DNA from: Dermatophagoides farinae
Taxonomy: Eukaryota > Arthropoda > Arachnida > Sarcoptiformes > Pyroglyphidae
Assembly: GCF_024713945.1 (NCBI RefSeq)
Contig: NC_134677.1
Location: 4,963,001 to 5,027,000, forward strand
Direction: 5' to 3'
Length of the DNA stretch: 64,000 bases
A program made the translations under genes and the position numbers. Under the pieces are notes generated by a model, which made no database searches, was not told the origin of the DNA, and was given only the letters and a program-made list of their open reading frames with translations. This document shows, piece by piece, positions 9,355-21,900 of the stretch (position 1 is its first letter; every line of letters starts with the position of its first letter).

Positions 9355-12300
9355 TTATGACGTCGAAGAGTCGCCACTATTATAAAGTTTCCAATACTTT
9401 TTTTTCAATACTATCAATTCATCATGAGTGCCTTCTTCTACATTTTGGCCACGATCAATGACAATAATTTTATCCGAATTAACAATTGTTTTTAAACGAT
9501 GTGCGATAACTAAACAAGTGCGATCTTTTGATGCTTGATTCAACGCATCCTGAACAATCTGTTCGGAAGCTGTATCCAATGCCGATGTAGCTTCATCCAA
9601 TAATAATATGGATGGATCACGAACTAAAGCCCGAGCAATAGCGATACGTTGTTTTTGACCACCGGATAGTTGTGCACCTTTTGAACCTACAGGTGTATCA
9701 TAACCTTGCGGCAAATTTTTGATGAAATCATGAACATTTGCCATTTGAGCAGCATGAACTATTTCATCAAATGGAACTGTTTCACGGAAATTATCACCAT
9801 AAGCAATATTATCTCGTATGCTATAACTAAAAAGTACTGGTTCCTGTGATACTAATGCCATCTGTGATCGAAGCCAATCAACATCCAATTCCAAAATGTT
9901 CTTGTCGTCCAGATACTTGGAAAAAATGGAAAAATTTAGGATTGTGGTTTAAAATAGCCAAAAAGAAAATAGCAAGCGCAGAAAATAGCCTCGTTTACTA
10001 ATCAATAGATTGTACGGAGTTTTGTTTGGAAAAATATGGTAGCCTTAAAGCCAAATTTAGTTTTGTACCGTAATTTAGCGACGATTACCCGTAGATTAAC
10101 AATGATTTTTTGCTCAAAAAAAACTTACCACTTTTCCACGTATGCAATCATAGAAACGTTCCAATAATTGTATGGATGTCGATTTACCACAACCGGAAGC
10201 TCCGACTAGACTAACTTTTTCACCTTTGGAAGCTTTGAACGACAACCCATTCAAGATCGGTAAATTTGGTCTTAATGGGTAATGAAAATGAACACCACGA
10301 AAAGAAATTTTGCCATCTGATCGACCTTGATTTGTAAATTTTTCTTGCATCAAATATGCTGGCATCAGATCTTTAATGGGTTTACGATCAATCATCTTGA
10401 ATATGTTCAATGCAGCAATTTTAGCTTTTGTATAATCAGATGATAGCACGGCACTTTGTCCAACAACAACAGAACCCCAGATCATAGATTCGACGATTCT
10501 AAGAAAAAGAGTATTTTAAGATTTATAGACTGAAAAAATCCAAATGTAAGAAACTTACTTGAAAAAATTTCCCGAATCAAGCAATCCTTTTGAGATCAAA
10601 AATCCTCCATATAGAAAAACTATAGTGTATGCGAAAAATTGTACACCCAATGCAAACGAAATCATCAATGCTTTGATGAAACATTTCCATTTAAATGATC
10701 GATAATTTTTCATTAATGTATCTTCAAATTTATCAAGAAAATATTGTTCTTTATGTAGTGAAACCACTGTTCGAATGGAATTGATTACTTCAATAATAAT
10801 TTTCGAAGATTTTTCAGATGATTCATTTTCATTACCAGCTTGAGATGAATAAGCTGAACTACTAATAACCGATGCAAATGCAATCAATGGTAATAATGTC
10901 ATCGATAAAAGTGATAGACGCCAATTACACATAAATCCCATGACCACTGATACGATCAATGTAGATACTGCTTGACAAATCATCGAAACACGCAGACCAG
11001 TGGCTCCTTGAACGTTGGCAGCGTCATTTGCTAAACGACTACATAAAGCACCGGCACTATTTTCTGGATTATCAAAAAAGGTAACTTCCTGTTGAAGAAT
11101 AGCCGAATATGCCATTATACGAAGCCGTTTAGTAAGTTTCTCTCCAACTATTCCAAATAATGAAATTTGAATGATACAACAAATGAGAATACAGGTTGCT
11201 AATATTAGGAAATACATGGCATAGATGTTGGTTTGTTCTTGAATGTAATCGGATTGAGACTTGATATCGTACAACGTAAATAAATAAACAAATTCACCAA
11301 AGATGAATGCATAGATTGGCGTAGAAAGACCATAAAGGAGTGCTGCAATGAATGCTATTATGAAATAGAATTTATCCATCCAAATAAGTTTTATAAGACG
11401 CATATGTGGGAATTTGTTACGTTTTAAATTTTCTAAATCTTCTTTGGTTATCTCTTCATCATCCTTATAGCAATCGGCAACACTTCCATTTTCGCTAACC
11501 ACTGTTCCGGCTTTTGGTCGGATCACACTTTCATACGTTAATGTTCGAGTTCGAGAAACTGGTATTGGTCGACTTGGAGAGGCTAAAATCTCAAATTGTG
11601 AATGTGTTGCTCGACGTTTCTGTTGTAGAGTAAGCGGTTCTAAGGTTGATGATTGTGATTTTAATAATGTCTGTTTTTTTGGCAGAACTGGTTCATTTGT
11701 TTCTATCTGTTGAGCCATGACCAAATTGAAATATTTATTTTTAAGTTTCATCAAATGTTGATGTGTTCCTTGTTCAACAAGACGACCTTGCTCAATAAAC
11801 AGAATACGATCTGCATTTTTAATGGTTGATAATCGATGAGCAATAATAATGGTCGTTCGACCTTTACTAGCTTGATTCAATACTTCTTGTACAATGTGCT
11901 CGCTTTCCAAATCTAATGCCGATGTTGCCTCATCCAATAATAAAATCTTTGGATTAGAAATCAATGCACGAGCAATAGCGATTCGTTGTTTTTGCCCACC
12001 CGATAATTGTTTACCTCGATCACCAACATATGTCTTATATTTGTCTGGTAATTTACTGATAAATTCGTGTGCATTAGCTGCGATTGCGGCTTGTTCAATA
12101 TCTTCAATGGTTACATTGTCCATCTGATCGATTGGCATACCCATACGAATATTCTCTTCGATTGATGTGTCAAACAATACTGGTTCTTGTCCGACGACAC
12201 CTATTTGTCCGCGAAGCCAACCCGTATGAATATCACGGGTATTTACACCATCTAACTGAATTTCACCACTATCTGGATCATAATAACGCTGAATTAACTG

Positions 12301-13837
12301 AATAATGGTACTTTTGCCAGAACCAGAAAATCCAACGAGTGCCACGATTTCGCCACATTTGATTTTTAGATTTAAGCCTTGTAGAATTCGGATATCTGGC
12401 CTTGTTGGATAGCCGAAATAAACATTTTTGAATTCTATATCAGTTTTGAAATTTGTTCGTAAAGTTTTTCCTCGGGAATGCATAGAATCAATTTTTGATC
12501 GTCGTTCGAGGATATCCATGATTGATTTGGCCGATGTCTTGCCAATCTGAAATGATTCATAGAATGGTGCAGCGTAGCCAATATTGTAACCACATCCGGT
12601 TATGCCTGTTATAAAAACAAGTTTATTATATAGTGATATGTAATTAAATTAATTCAACAATACCCCAGAATATGATGACAATATCGTCAATTGTATAGAC
12701 ATCAGTAGGTGATATGATTAACTTTACACCGTACCATAAACCAACCGCAAAGCTTACATACAATGTAGCCCAATTTATCGAATTTCCGATAGCGTTGACA
12801 ATGTTTCTTTTGAATCCATACACCATGGCAGGATGTAATCGTGTTTCATAGCGTTTCAATTCTTTATATTGACCACTGAAAGCAAAGACAGTTCGAATGG
12901 CTGAAATGGCTTCCTCTGCCACCGAACTAGCCGATGAATATTCTGTCAATTCTTTTTGTGTATAATGGCTTTGAAACTGTGAATAAGGTATATTAATATT
13001 GATATTTTTTGAATGCCAAGGTCATGTTTCTCTATTTACCTTTGTCATAACGAACGAAGTGATAACAATCAACGGAGCCATAGCAACGATAGCCAAAGAT
13101 AGTTTCCAACCATACCAGAATCCAATAATAAGATTCATTGCTGCACCTACAACATTATATATCAAAAGTCCAAGGTTTTCGTTAAAACCATTTTCGAATT
13201 TTTTGAAATCACTATTTCAAGAAAAAAATAATCAATTAATGAAAATTAAAAATAGATTCAATCAACCGAATCGTCAATCGTATGTTATTGTCAATTTTGA
13301 TTGATCACGAAAAACAACATACCTGGCTATTCTCGCTGCAAACTCTCCGGAATTATGTTGATCATGCCATGCTAGCTCTTGCGTGATAATTGAATGAAAA
13401 TATCGTCGCTTTATATTGTTCGCCAGATTGAAGGCCAATAATTGAAATGAATATAGAGTGAGAAGATTGCCAACAACAAATAGTATGAAAGAAATGAATG
13501 TCAATCCTGACCAATAGTAGACATTGTACATGAATTTATCACGTGTTTCATCATGGGTTTCCGTTTGATTTGGATTTTCATGTTCAAATTGTACGAACAC
13601 ACCGACCACTTTACCAAACGTTACGTTCAACAATGGCCAATTCACACCGGCCAATGTAGAACCAAAAATACCAATAAATATAAATAAATGGTCATATTTT
13701 GTTGCATATTTTAGCTAAAAAAATAATTTATAAATTAACTAATTTTTGAACATTAAAAAACTCACAATTTGTCCCAATGATGCAGATGTACGTTTGTCAC
13801 TGTTGATCTTTTCGGAAATTTTTTTCCTTTGATGCAT
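9355..13837 (-). CDS. Full-length ABCB-type transporter (P-glycoprotein / multidrug-resistance family)
   Basis: Seven minus-strand exons: 13766-13837, 13323-13714, 13040-13211, 12664-12976, 10559-12605, 10129-10498 and 9355-9915. They join in frame to 1308 residues, the usual size of a TMD-NBD-TMD-NBD exporter. NBD1 has Walker [10 protein letters not shown] (about 408-416), LSGGQKQR (from about 517), [12 protein letters not shown] (about 537) and the IIAHRLSTI switch. NBD2 has GASGCGKST (about 1098-1106), LSGGQ (about 1205) and [11 protein letters not shown] (about 1225). Both half-transporters keep all catalytic motifs, so the pump should use ATP at both sites to export amphipathic compounds at the plasma membrane. 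The start is the first Met of the frame ([10 protein letters not shown]); a stop lies further upstream. Introns are 51-213 bp. A homologous role in xenobiotic or acaricide efflux is an inference from the family. Confidence 0.95.
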
Positions 13838-15919
13838 GTTCAGAGATGTTCCTTTATTTCTTTCTTTTCGATCCGGATTTAACTTGGATTCAAACAGATC
13901 GTAGTGAAAAATAGCAACGATCGATCAATTGTACGAATGTTCAACATAAAATTTATGTTGGTAAAAGTATTCATGCGATTCGAGAGAAAAATTGATTTTT
14001 TTTCGGTCAAATGCGAATGAAAAGATTCAACGTTAAATATTTGATAATGATAAAGAAAAGAAATGATTTTATTCGTTGATGTAGTTTCGTTAATGGAAAA
14101 TAGTTTAAGAAAAATGTATATTTATAGTGTATTATTATTAGATTCAAACCAAACAAAAAAATCCTAATTTAGTTTTGTTTTTATACAATCTATTTTACAT
14201 TAGATTAAATGCAATAACAATCGACAAAGAAAAGACTATAGTTTAAAAAAAAATGTAAACCATCAATCAAGTTTCCAAAGTCTCAAGTTTCATCCACAAA
14301 AATATTTTCAACCCAAGACATTTTTTATTAATCATCATAATAATCATTCGATGTCATTGTGTATCATAAAAAAATGGACATCATTAATAATCTAAGTCAA
14401 AAATAGGAATGTTTGATCAAATGTATTAGCAATAGATTAATCGAAAAAGTTGTTTGACATTGATTTAATCATAGTTACTAAAAAAAATTTCTTATAAATT
14501 GGAAATTTTCAAGAATTTAAAAAAATATATCGAGCACAATTAACCTATTTTGTAAAAATCAAAATCTGATGAAATTGTTATTTTTAATGGTCTAACTTTT
14601 GATGCAGCAAATACAATTATCCCCATATTGAAATACATGAAATTGAAGTATATGATTTTGAAAAGTTTGAAAATAATTCTTTAAATCTTTAATTTTCATC
14701 ATAGAAAAGAATGCAACAAGTGATATAACAATACCAAATAAGGTTCCATATCATTAACAATAAAACTAACATTGTTCAACAATCAATGATCATAAAAAAT
14801 ACGATGACATTTCCACGTGTCTTTGCCAATAATTATTATTATCATTTTATTATTTAATGATAAATTACAACCGTGGAATTTGTACTTTCATATATCCTAG
14901 ATCAGTGATTCCCAACCGGTGGTTCGCGAACCCCTGGGGGTTCGTGGGATATGCAAAAGGATAACTTTGTATGTACTAGAATTTTGTAAAGAAAAAACCC
15001 CCGGGGGTACGCGAAGAAAAAAAGGTTGGGAAACACTGTCCTAGATCAATACTAAACAATTTTAGCACTGATTCTTTTTGGCATAATTTTTTATAATACA
15101 AAACTGACCAAATAACATTAATGAATATCGAGATAATAACTTGAACTACAATGATTTTTTCTTCTATTTAGAATTAGAAAATCATTTCCAATTTTGTTTC
15201 GCCAAAATAATCTAAACAACAGCCATATTAACATATCAAAACAAGATACAGTTAATTTATTTTGAAAACAAAACACATATAGTCTGCAAATCTATACATC
15301 ATCATCCCTGTGGCTCTAAGAAAAATGTTTCAAAACTGGCGTTCTCATTTATTTCCTTACAATTGCTATTTTTGGCATTCACATCATCATCATCGTTGCT
15401 TTATTGGTGGATCAGGAAAGTCCAGTTTTTCTTAATCTGCGTTCAAGTTTTTCCTCATTTATTTTGTTTATTTCATCAATATCTTCATTGCTTCAACGAT
15501 GAGAAATGGCTGAATGTTTCCGGTTTTCCGGAATTTATTGTTGTTGAAAGTTTTGCATGTATGTACGTGCAAATGTCGGAGTATATAACAAATTGAAAAA
15601 AAATTCATACAAAATAATTATTAAAAAAAACTGTACGATAAGCAAATACATTAAGTAAAAGAGATCGAGGGAAAAATAACATTGGAATACTTTCTATTAG
15701 TCGGAATTATTTTTTAAATGTCAATAGTGTTGACAAAATTTTGGAAAACGGTTTTTTTGGTCAGAACAAAATTGTAGTTATGATTATTATGATAAGGGTT
15801 CTAATTGCCAGGGTGCCAGCATTTTTCTTTTCGACCACTTTTGATCGGGTATTAGAATTCTCATTTATATGTTTTTTTTTCATTTCCTACATAGATTATG
15901 ATGAGAATTTATATCTTGA
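13838..15919. other. Intergenic region with a hAT-type MITE
   Basis: About 2 kb between the 5' end of the ABC transporter and the next minus-strand gene. It contains the complete inverted-repeat element at 14903-15038. Short frames at 15363-15923 lack codon structure. The transporter promoter should lie at the left edge. Confidence 0.5.
14903..15038. mobile_element. hAT-type MITE with perfect 8-bp target-site duplication
   Basis: The 136-bp element begins CAGTGATTCCCAACC and ends GGTTGGGAAACACTG, so the termini are inverted repeats of hAT type. Subterminal palindromic pieces (around CCCCTGGGGG and CCCCCGGGGG, with CGCGAA/TTCGCG) continue the symmetry inward. TCCTAGAT occurs immediately outside both ends (14895-14902 and 15039-15046), an exact 8-bp target duplication. 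It has no coding capacity, so it must have been moved by an autonomous hAT transposase elsewhere. The intact duplication suggests a fairly recent insertion. Confidence 0.92.
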
Positions 15920-16424
15920 TTAGTATTCAGCACCATAACCAGCATCATGACCATAACTATCATGTTGAACATAGCCTGAATCTTTGTGTGAATCTTTATA
16001 GGAATGATCATAAGAATCTTTGTATGAATGTTCATAATTATCTTTGACATAGACAGGCTCTTTAACCGGTACGGGTATAGGAACCGGTTCTTTGACGGCA
16101 ATTTTGATGGGAACATGTTCTTTAACCTTGATAGGGACGGGAATCGGTTCCTTTTGAATATAATGTTTTTTCTTTTCTATGATTCTATAAATAAACAAAA
16201 CAAAATAAAATGATTAAGCCAAAAAAAAATTCTCAATATAAAACTCACGGAATCGGAAGTGGCAGTGGCAGTGGCAGCGGAAGTATGATCTTTTTTGTAT
16301 TCAACAAATTCAAAAGTATATATAAAAGTAATTGTTTTCTTTTTTTATGGGCTTCAACTTCTTTTGACAACATAACAATAGTGACGATCACAATCGTAGC
16401 CATTAACCAGAATATAAAACGCAT
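15920..16424 (-). CDS. Small secreted Lys/Pro/Val repeat protein
   Basis: Two minus-strand exons, 16249-16424 and 15920-16184, joined in phase 2 across a 64-bp intron (GTGAGT donor, TTATAG acceptor), give 146 residues. Residues 1-25 (MRFIFWLMATIVIVTIVMLS, then KEVEA) form a signal peptide. A Leu-Pro run (PLPLPLPLPIP) spans the splice. It is followed by alternating KEPxPxPV units (KEPIPVPIKVKEHVPIK, KEPVPIPVPVKEPV) and a C-terminal Tyr/Asp/Ser/His tail with repeated SYKDS and GYG motifs. This architecture resembles arthropod cuticle-associated or other extracellular structural proteins, but no named domain (such as the R&R chitin-binding motif) is visible. Exon 1 has a competing open frame, so its reading rests on the join to exon 2. 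Confidence 0.66.
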
Positions 16425-16913
16425 GATGAATTCAAATTATCACAAATTCATATACAACACATAAGAAATCGAATATGAAAAAAACAGTGATAAAAAAAGT
16501 CAAAAAAATTAAGAAAACAAAAAATAAATGAAAACCAAAAATTATCTTATGAATGCTCTCCGTACAACAGTTTGATTTATATACTCATTTTTGTTACGTT
16601 TTTTTTTTGAATTATACTTCCATTCATAAGATTACTAAAACTTTCTCTCATTAGGATTTTTTTTGCATCCCTTCCTCTCACTGATCACAAAAATGATGAG
16701 TTAAAGTCGTCCACTCAATAATTGTGAGGAAATTTTATTTTCGAAAAGAAATTTCCGCTAACATATTCGGATTTAATAGATTCACTAAATTAGCTTCGCA
16801 ATAATTAAGTAGGAAGTTTTTTTGCTTCCAACCGATCTCAATCAATAATAAAAGATTTTTATCTAAAATGAGAAAAAAATCAGCAATGAAATATATATGG
16901 ACAAAGGCAATGA
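16425..16913. other. Short intergenic region; left edge of the ClC duplication at 16800
   Basis: No gene is seen. A minus-strand AATAAA at 16734-16739 could serve the downstream ClC copy. It lies outside the duplicated unit, so the two copies cannot share the same poly(A) site. Confidence 0.5.
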
Positions 16914-19900
16914 TTATCTAGATTGATTATTTATTTCCATAACTTCAGTGAATGATGTCAATGTATCTTCATGGTGAGGATCAAATTCAATATTGTATAA
17001 ATAATTGTTAGCTTCTTCGGAATCTTCATGTGGTTGCAATAGACCTTGATTCAGCTTATCGATACCATTTTTGAGCTTTTTTTAAAAAAGAGTTATTTTT
17101 GAAATGATCAATATTAATGAATAAGAAATCACTTATAAAAAAACTCACATCTGCAAGATCAACAAGACCAATTAAACGTCCAACTGAAGTGACATATGCC
17201 CGCGATAAGCTCAACATTGAGAAAAATAGATGAACTTTATAGATGGTTGTACGTTCAACCAGTTGAAATGGTGCTGGATCAATACAACAATCGTTAAAAT
17301 CTACAACGGTATTTAATTGTTCCTCTTCCCATTTGTGTTGCTCTTCTGCTGTCATGTCAATGACACGTTCACGAGGCTAAAATTATGTTCATGAATGAGA
17401 TATCTAATGATTTCAAGTCATGATATTCTTACCAATTGAACGCTTCGTTCAATGATGGGTGGTTTTGTTGTCATACTTTCGGCTGATTGTTTCAACTTGA
17501 ATAAATGTCTCTTTAAAAATTCTTGATAAATATAAATGTTTTACTTACTGGATTCGGATGTGCATCTTCAAGATGTAAACTTTTCTGAAAAATATTTTCA
17601 AATACCTGTCGTAAACGCGAATCCTTGCGGATACTTGAATTGGTATTTATCGTAGAATGAGGTGAATATGTAGTTATAGTAAATGTTTGTTTCAAGATCG
17701 ATTTAGGCTTCACAGGTGATCTTCGATCGATCGCTGATTGATTAATTCGTTTGTCTTCATAATCATTCGATGAAACTAAGCTGACATTAAAACGAGATTT
17801 ATTCGTCGGTGATGGAATTTGTTCATAATCCATGAACGGAGTTATGAATTGAATTGAATCTTCATCACTTTCTGTCTCAATACCAAGAGCATATTCTTGA
17901 AGACTATTCTTTCGTACTACTTCTTGTAATCGACGTTCACGGCATAGAAGACAATCAACAATTCGTTCCAATTCATCACGTTGAACTGAACCTAACAAAA
18001 TCATATTCTTGCAATTATCAACCAAGGGAAATGTCCGTATTTCAGGATTATTAGATAACAAATTTACTATATCACGATAAGTAAAATTTTTTAGCCATAC
18101 AAAAACCAAATTACGGACCATAATATCATCGACAAAAATGTTATGTGCCAATGAATTAGCAACCATGATCGGTGGCAAAAATGGTAATTTTTTGATCTGT
18201 ATAACTGAATCATATATTGATAACTCCAATTTTTGACTGATTGCATTTGATATGAGTACAGATAAAATAACCGGTATCATATGGCTCATTTGGCCAGTCA
18301 TTTCGAACACGATCACCGTAATACTAATTGTATGTGTAACAGCTCCGGTAAATGCAGCAGCGCCTATATCAATGAGAGAAAATCAATCAAATTAACTCAT
18401 CATTTCATCAATAAGCAAGTTTTGTTTTTTTAATGTGGAAATGATGATAAGCTTACCAACAACAGAATAACCACCAGGTACAATTGGTATGGTATAACCA
18501 CTAAATGATATACCGTCTGGAAAACAAGCAGCCATAATTTCACCTACTAATCGGCCGAAAGTGGCACCAATTTTGAAAACTAAAGTGAAAAAAACGATTA
18601 CAGAATTGAATTTATAGATAATTAAAAAAATTGTAAGTACTTGGTATGAACAATCCATGTGGAACTGGTATGGTAGATGCCAAAATCGACATCCAAAACT
18701 ATTGGAAGTCGAAACGATTTTTAATTAACATGTAAAATGAAATACACTAAATCCTACCGTATTGAAGATGGTAATGATGAGGTTAGTATAAATGCTTGTA
18801 TGGTTAGTGGACCAATGTTGGACCATCGTTAAATGTTTTGAATCATTACTACCATGTACATCCCAAGTTATGTTGCTGAACAATTCTTTAAATGTTTGTG
18901 GATTGGATAGCTACGTTAAAAAATCGAATAAACAATTACGAATATCAATTCAATTAGATTCGACAAAATGTCATTGTAAAAACATACAAATGAGGCCATG
19001 TATTGTCCCATAAAAGGTGGAAACGAAATGGACATCAATAATAAAGTTACCACGGTTGGATATACGAATCGACTAGAAAGAATAAAAAAATTAATTCAAA
19101 TTTAAATAAACATTACAATTCGTTAAATCAACTGATTATCAAGGCTGACAAGATAATTTAAAGAATTTTTTCTTGTTTACAATACTTTTTTTTTAGAAAT
19201 GCATTCAACGTTTTCTGATTCCGGATGTAATGAACGAGCCAGCGATGACAACGAACATAAAAGGCACCACCAAAACCACAAGCAACACCGATAAAAGCAA
19301 ATACCAATAATTCTTGTGGATCGAATGGAAAATCAGTACGAAAATTTGTTTTGAATAATGAAGTCAATGCAGCTATAGAACAAAAGAAAAAAAAGGATGA
19401 ATGAATAATCATCATTGCTATATCATGTTTTAATGATTTTTTTTTGTTTAGTTAGTTTGGATAGTTTGAAGAAAAAAAAAATGAAAATAATATGCATATG
19501 AAAATCAAAATATGAGACCTTCTTTACGAAAGAAAACTGTCAACAAACGCCAAAAGGTTGCTGCAGAGCAAGCGGAAAAGAACCCACGCCAATAACTTCG
19601 AATAGCAAAAAAATCCGTGGTTACTTCTACTGAGAATAATACACCACCTATTGGTGAATAAAATGTGGTGGCAACGCCTACGGCACAAGCCACAGCCAAC
19701 ATTTCGGTGGTTCGTGCATCACGATCATATACATGCTGAAATGACCCAATCACTTTGGATAAGATTGTTGCTACCATTGAACATGTATGTACAAAACTAA
19801 AAAAAGAAAATCTTATCAAATCTTAATAAAATTAGAAAGAGACAAAACTTACGGTCCTTCCTTGCCAAATGGCAATCCACTGCCCAATATACACGCCAAA

Positions 19901-20680
19901 CCGATTAATTTGGCAACCAATGTCCGAAATGATAGATATTCATGAAGAATCACTCCGCGTAATATAGTTTTCATTTCAGGTATACCCGATCCAGTTGCCT
20001 GTGGCGAAATGATACCAACTACACCGGTTGCAAACACAAGAAGCAAGACGGGAAATGTTATCCAACCAAAATATCTAATCACAATGTTATACGTAAAAAG
20101 TTGATCGTACAATAGCACACGAGTTTGATGACATTGTAAAACGAAAACTAATTTTATTTAGAAATTATATTTTTTCTAGGTGAAATGATTGTCGAAAATA
20201 TCCATACTCACAATCAAGGGTAAAACTAATGATAGCCATCGTGATACCCAATAAAGCAAGGAATGGCCAATCTTCGTCAATAATACCCAATGTATATTTC
20301 CATATGAAACCAAAACATCCTGAATTTATTGTAAGAAAATATTTTGGTCACGAATATTCCTGAGAATACATTTTCAATGACAAACCTGATATTGCACGAA
20401 AAAAACTTGATTCTCGTATTAGTGATATCGGTTTGGCACCCCTTGAACGGCTTGATGCAAGTGAACGTGAAAATCTGGCTAAATCTTTTTTATATTGGCC
20501 ATACATCTAATAAACATTGAAAATCAAATTGGTCAGTCGAATTCATGTTTTATTAAAATGAAAAAATATATTTTTTATTGGAATAAAAACACAAAAAACT
20601 AATGCAAAAAATTAAAAATTCATTCCACTTACCAAAGTCTGTTCGAAATCCATAGTATTTTCAATTTGTAGATTGACCAT
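16914..20680 (-). CDS. ClC-2-type voltage-gated chloride channel, copy A (downstream, more diverged)
   Basis: Fourteen minus-strand exons: 20633-20680, 20386-20506, 20212-20319, 19853-20147, 19519-19796, 19186-19372, 18988-19072, 18758-18910, 18641-18698, 18457-18579, 17549-18363, 17433-17495, 17149-17376, 16914-17075. They join to 907 residues, close to vertebrate ClC-2 (about 900). ClC anion-path motifs are intact: GSGIPE (about 145-150), GKEGP with the gating glutamate (about E189), and GLFIP (about 440-444, family GxFxP). The cytoplasmic C terminus carries two CBS-type segments (from [10 protein letters not shown], about 565, and [12 protein letters not shown]... in exon 13). Such channels carry resting and volume-regulated chloride current at the plasma membrane. 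Relative to copy B it has departed from family consensus at several sites ([23 protein letters not shown]). Exon 5 uses an odd donor, GTCTCA. Confidence 0.94.
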
Positions 20681-21900
20681 TATGATGGTGTAATTATTAT
20701 GTTCTTTGTTGACGATTCAATTCAAAATGAAACCAAGGCATTAAACGATCAATCGACAATCAATTAGTTATAATTACCCATCAGAAAAATTATTTGATTG
20801 ATTGCTGTTTGTTGTTTGATTTTGTTGATTGATGTTTGATTTAACAATCAAACACTTTATCATTTTTTTGACGACAAACCGACATAATCCAAAGATGGGA
20901 AAAAATATCTAAAAAAGATCTCTTTTGATTTGCATATGAGAAACCGGAAATATGTATATGTATGTTTTTGTGTAACAAAACAAATCAACTGCTTATGACG
21001 AGATAACGAGATCTTGATATTATTATTTAGTTTCTTCTATAGAAATAAAAACATTTCGTTAGACAATTTCGTTTATTTACAACCAGAAATCTAAGTGCGA
21101 AAATTTTATTTGTATGGTTCATTCGCACTAGTTTTTAAGTCTCTATTATCATCATCAAGGTCAGTTTCTGGCTCTGGATGTCAATCATTAAATTATTCAT
21201 TTTTTTTGCAAGTTAGGTCGTTGATTGTTTGATCACTGCCGCTTGTATGATATAGTATTTAATTAATTTATTGATCATCATAATCAATCAGTTGAATGGA
21301 ATAATTTTTATTTTTAATGACAGTTGATTTGAATATTGATAACTGCTACAAGGTCAAAAAATTATAAACATATAAAATACAGTAATACCCCGCTTAACGC
21401 GGGGGTTACGTTCCAAAAATTCAGAGCGTTAAGCGAAACAGCGCTAAGCGGGGCTATCTTTACATAATGCATTTTTACCCTTCATATACAATGTAACAAT
21501 GTAATGCAATGTAGGGTAATTATACAGCGTTATATCGAATCAACGCTAAACGGGGCAGCGTTAAGCGGGGTATGAGTGTATAAAAATAAAATGAGAAAAA
21601 AAAATGATCTACTGCTACAATGCCATCTTGCGGCCAAAATGAGATTAGAGCAATTTAATTTCATAATTACAAGAATAATCGGGAAATGAGTATTGATGAC
21701 AATAAATAATTTGTTCTTATTCAAGCTGAAATAAGTTGTACAAACGAAAAAAAAAATTTCTGCTTGACTTGTTTTGAGTTTTTAATAATTAAGTCGGAAG
21801 TTTTTTTTTTGCTTCCAACCGATCTCGATCGATAATAAAAGATTTTTATATAAAATGAGAAAAAAATCAGCAATGAAATATTTATGGACAAAGGCAATGA
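20681..21900. other. Spacer between the two ClC copies; 5' flank of copy A plus 3' flank of copy B
   Basis: The region up to 21783 is the upstream flank of copy A and is the paralogue of 25637-26516. It keeps an 8-bp inverted repeat (GTTTGATT-TAAC-AATCAAAC) near 20832-20851 that copy B also has. It contains the MITE at 21380-21578. From 21784 to 21900 lies the 3' flank of copy B. No separate gene is seen. Confidence 0.55.
21380..21578. mobile_element. TA-flanked MITE inserted in the 5' flank of ClC copy A only
   Basis: The left end is CAGTAATACCCCGCTTAACG; the reverse complement of the right end is CACTCATACCCCGCTTAACG. A TA dinucleotide lies outside each end (21378-21379 and 21579-21580). 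The arms are GC-rich against an AT-rich interior, a pattern typical of pogo/Tigger-like or mariner-like non-autonomous elements. The 199-bp element lacks coding capacity. The paralogous position in the other ClC flank (about 26321-26330) has no insertion. Confidence 0.9.

Larger units (their letters stand above)
16800..21783. repeat. Tandem duplication, unit A (contains downstream ClC copy)
   Basis: This unit matches 21784-26516 collinearly in exons, introns and both flanks, starting at AATAATTAAGT and ending at GTTTTGAGTTTTT. The units abut directly, head to tail. Unit A is 4984 bp and unit B 4733 bp. Most of the difference is the MITE at 21380-21578, about 36 bp in the tenth intron, and a small tandem expansion near 20804-20840. 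Confidence 0.9.
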
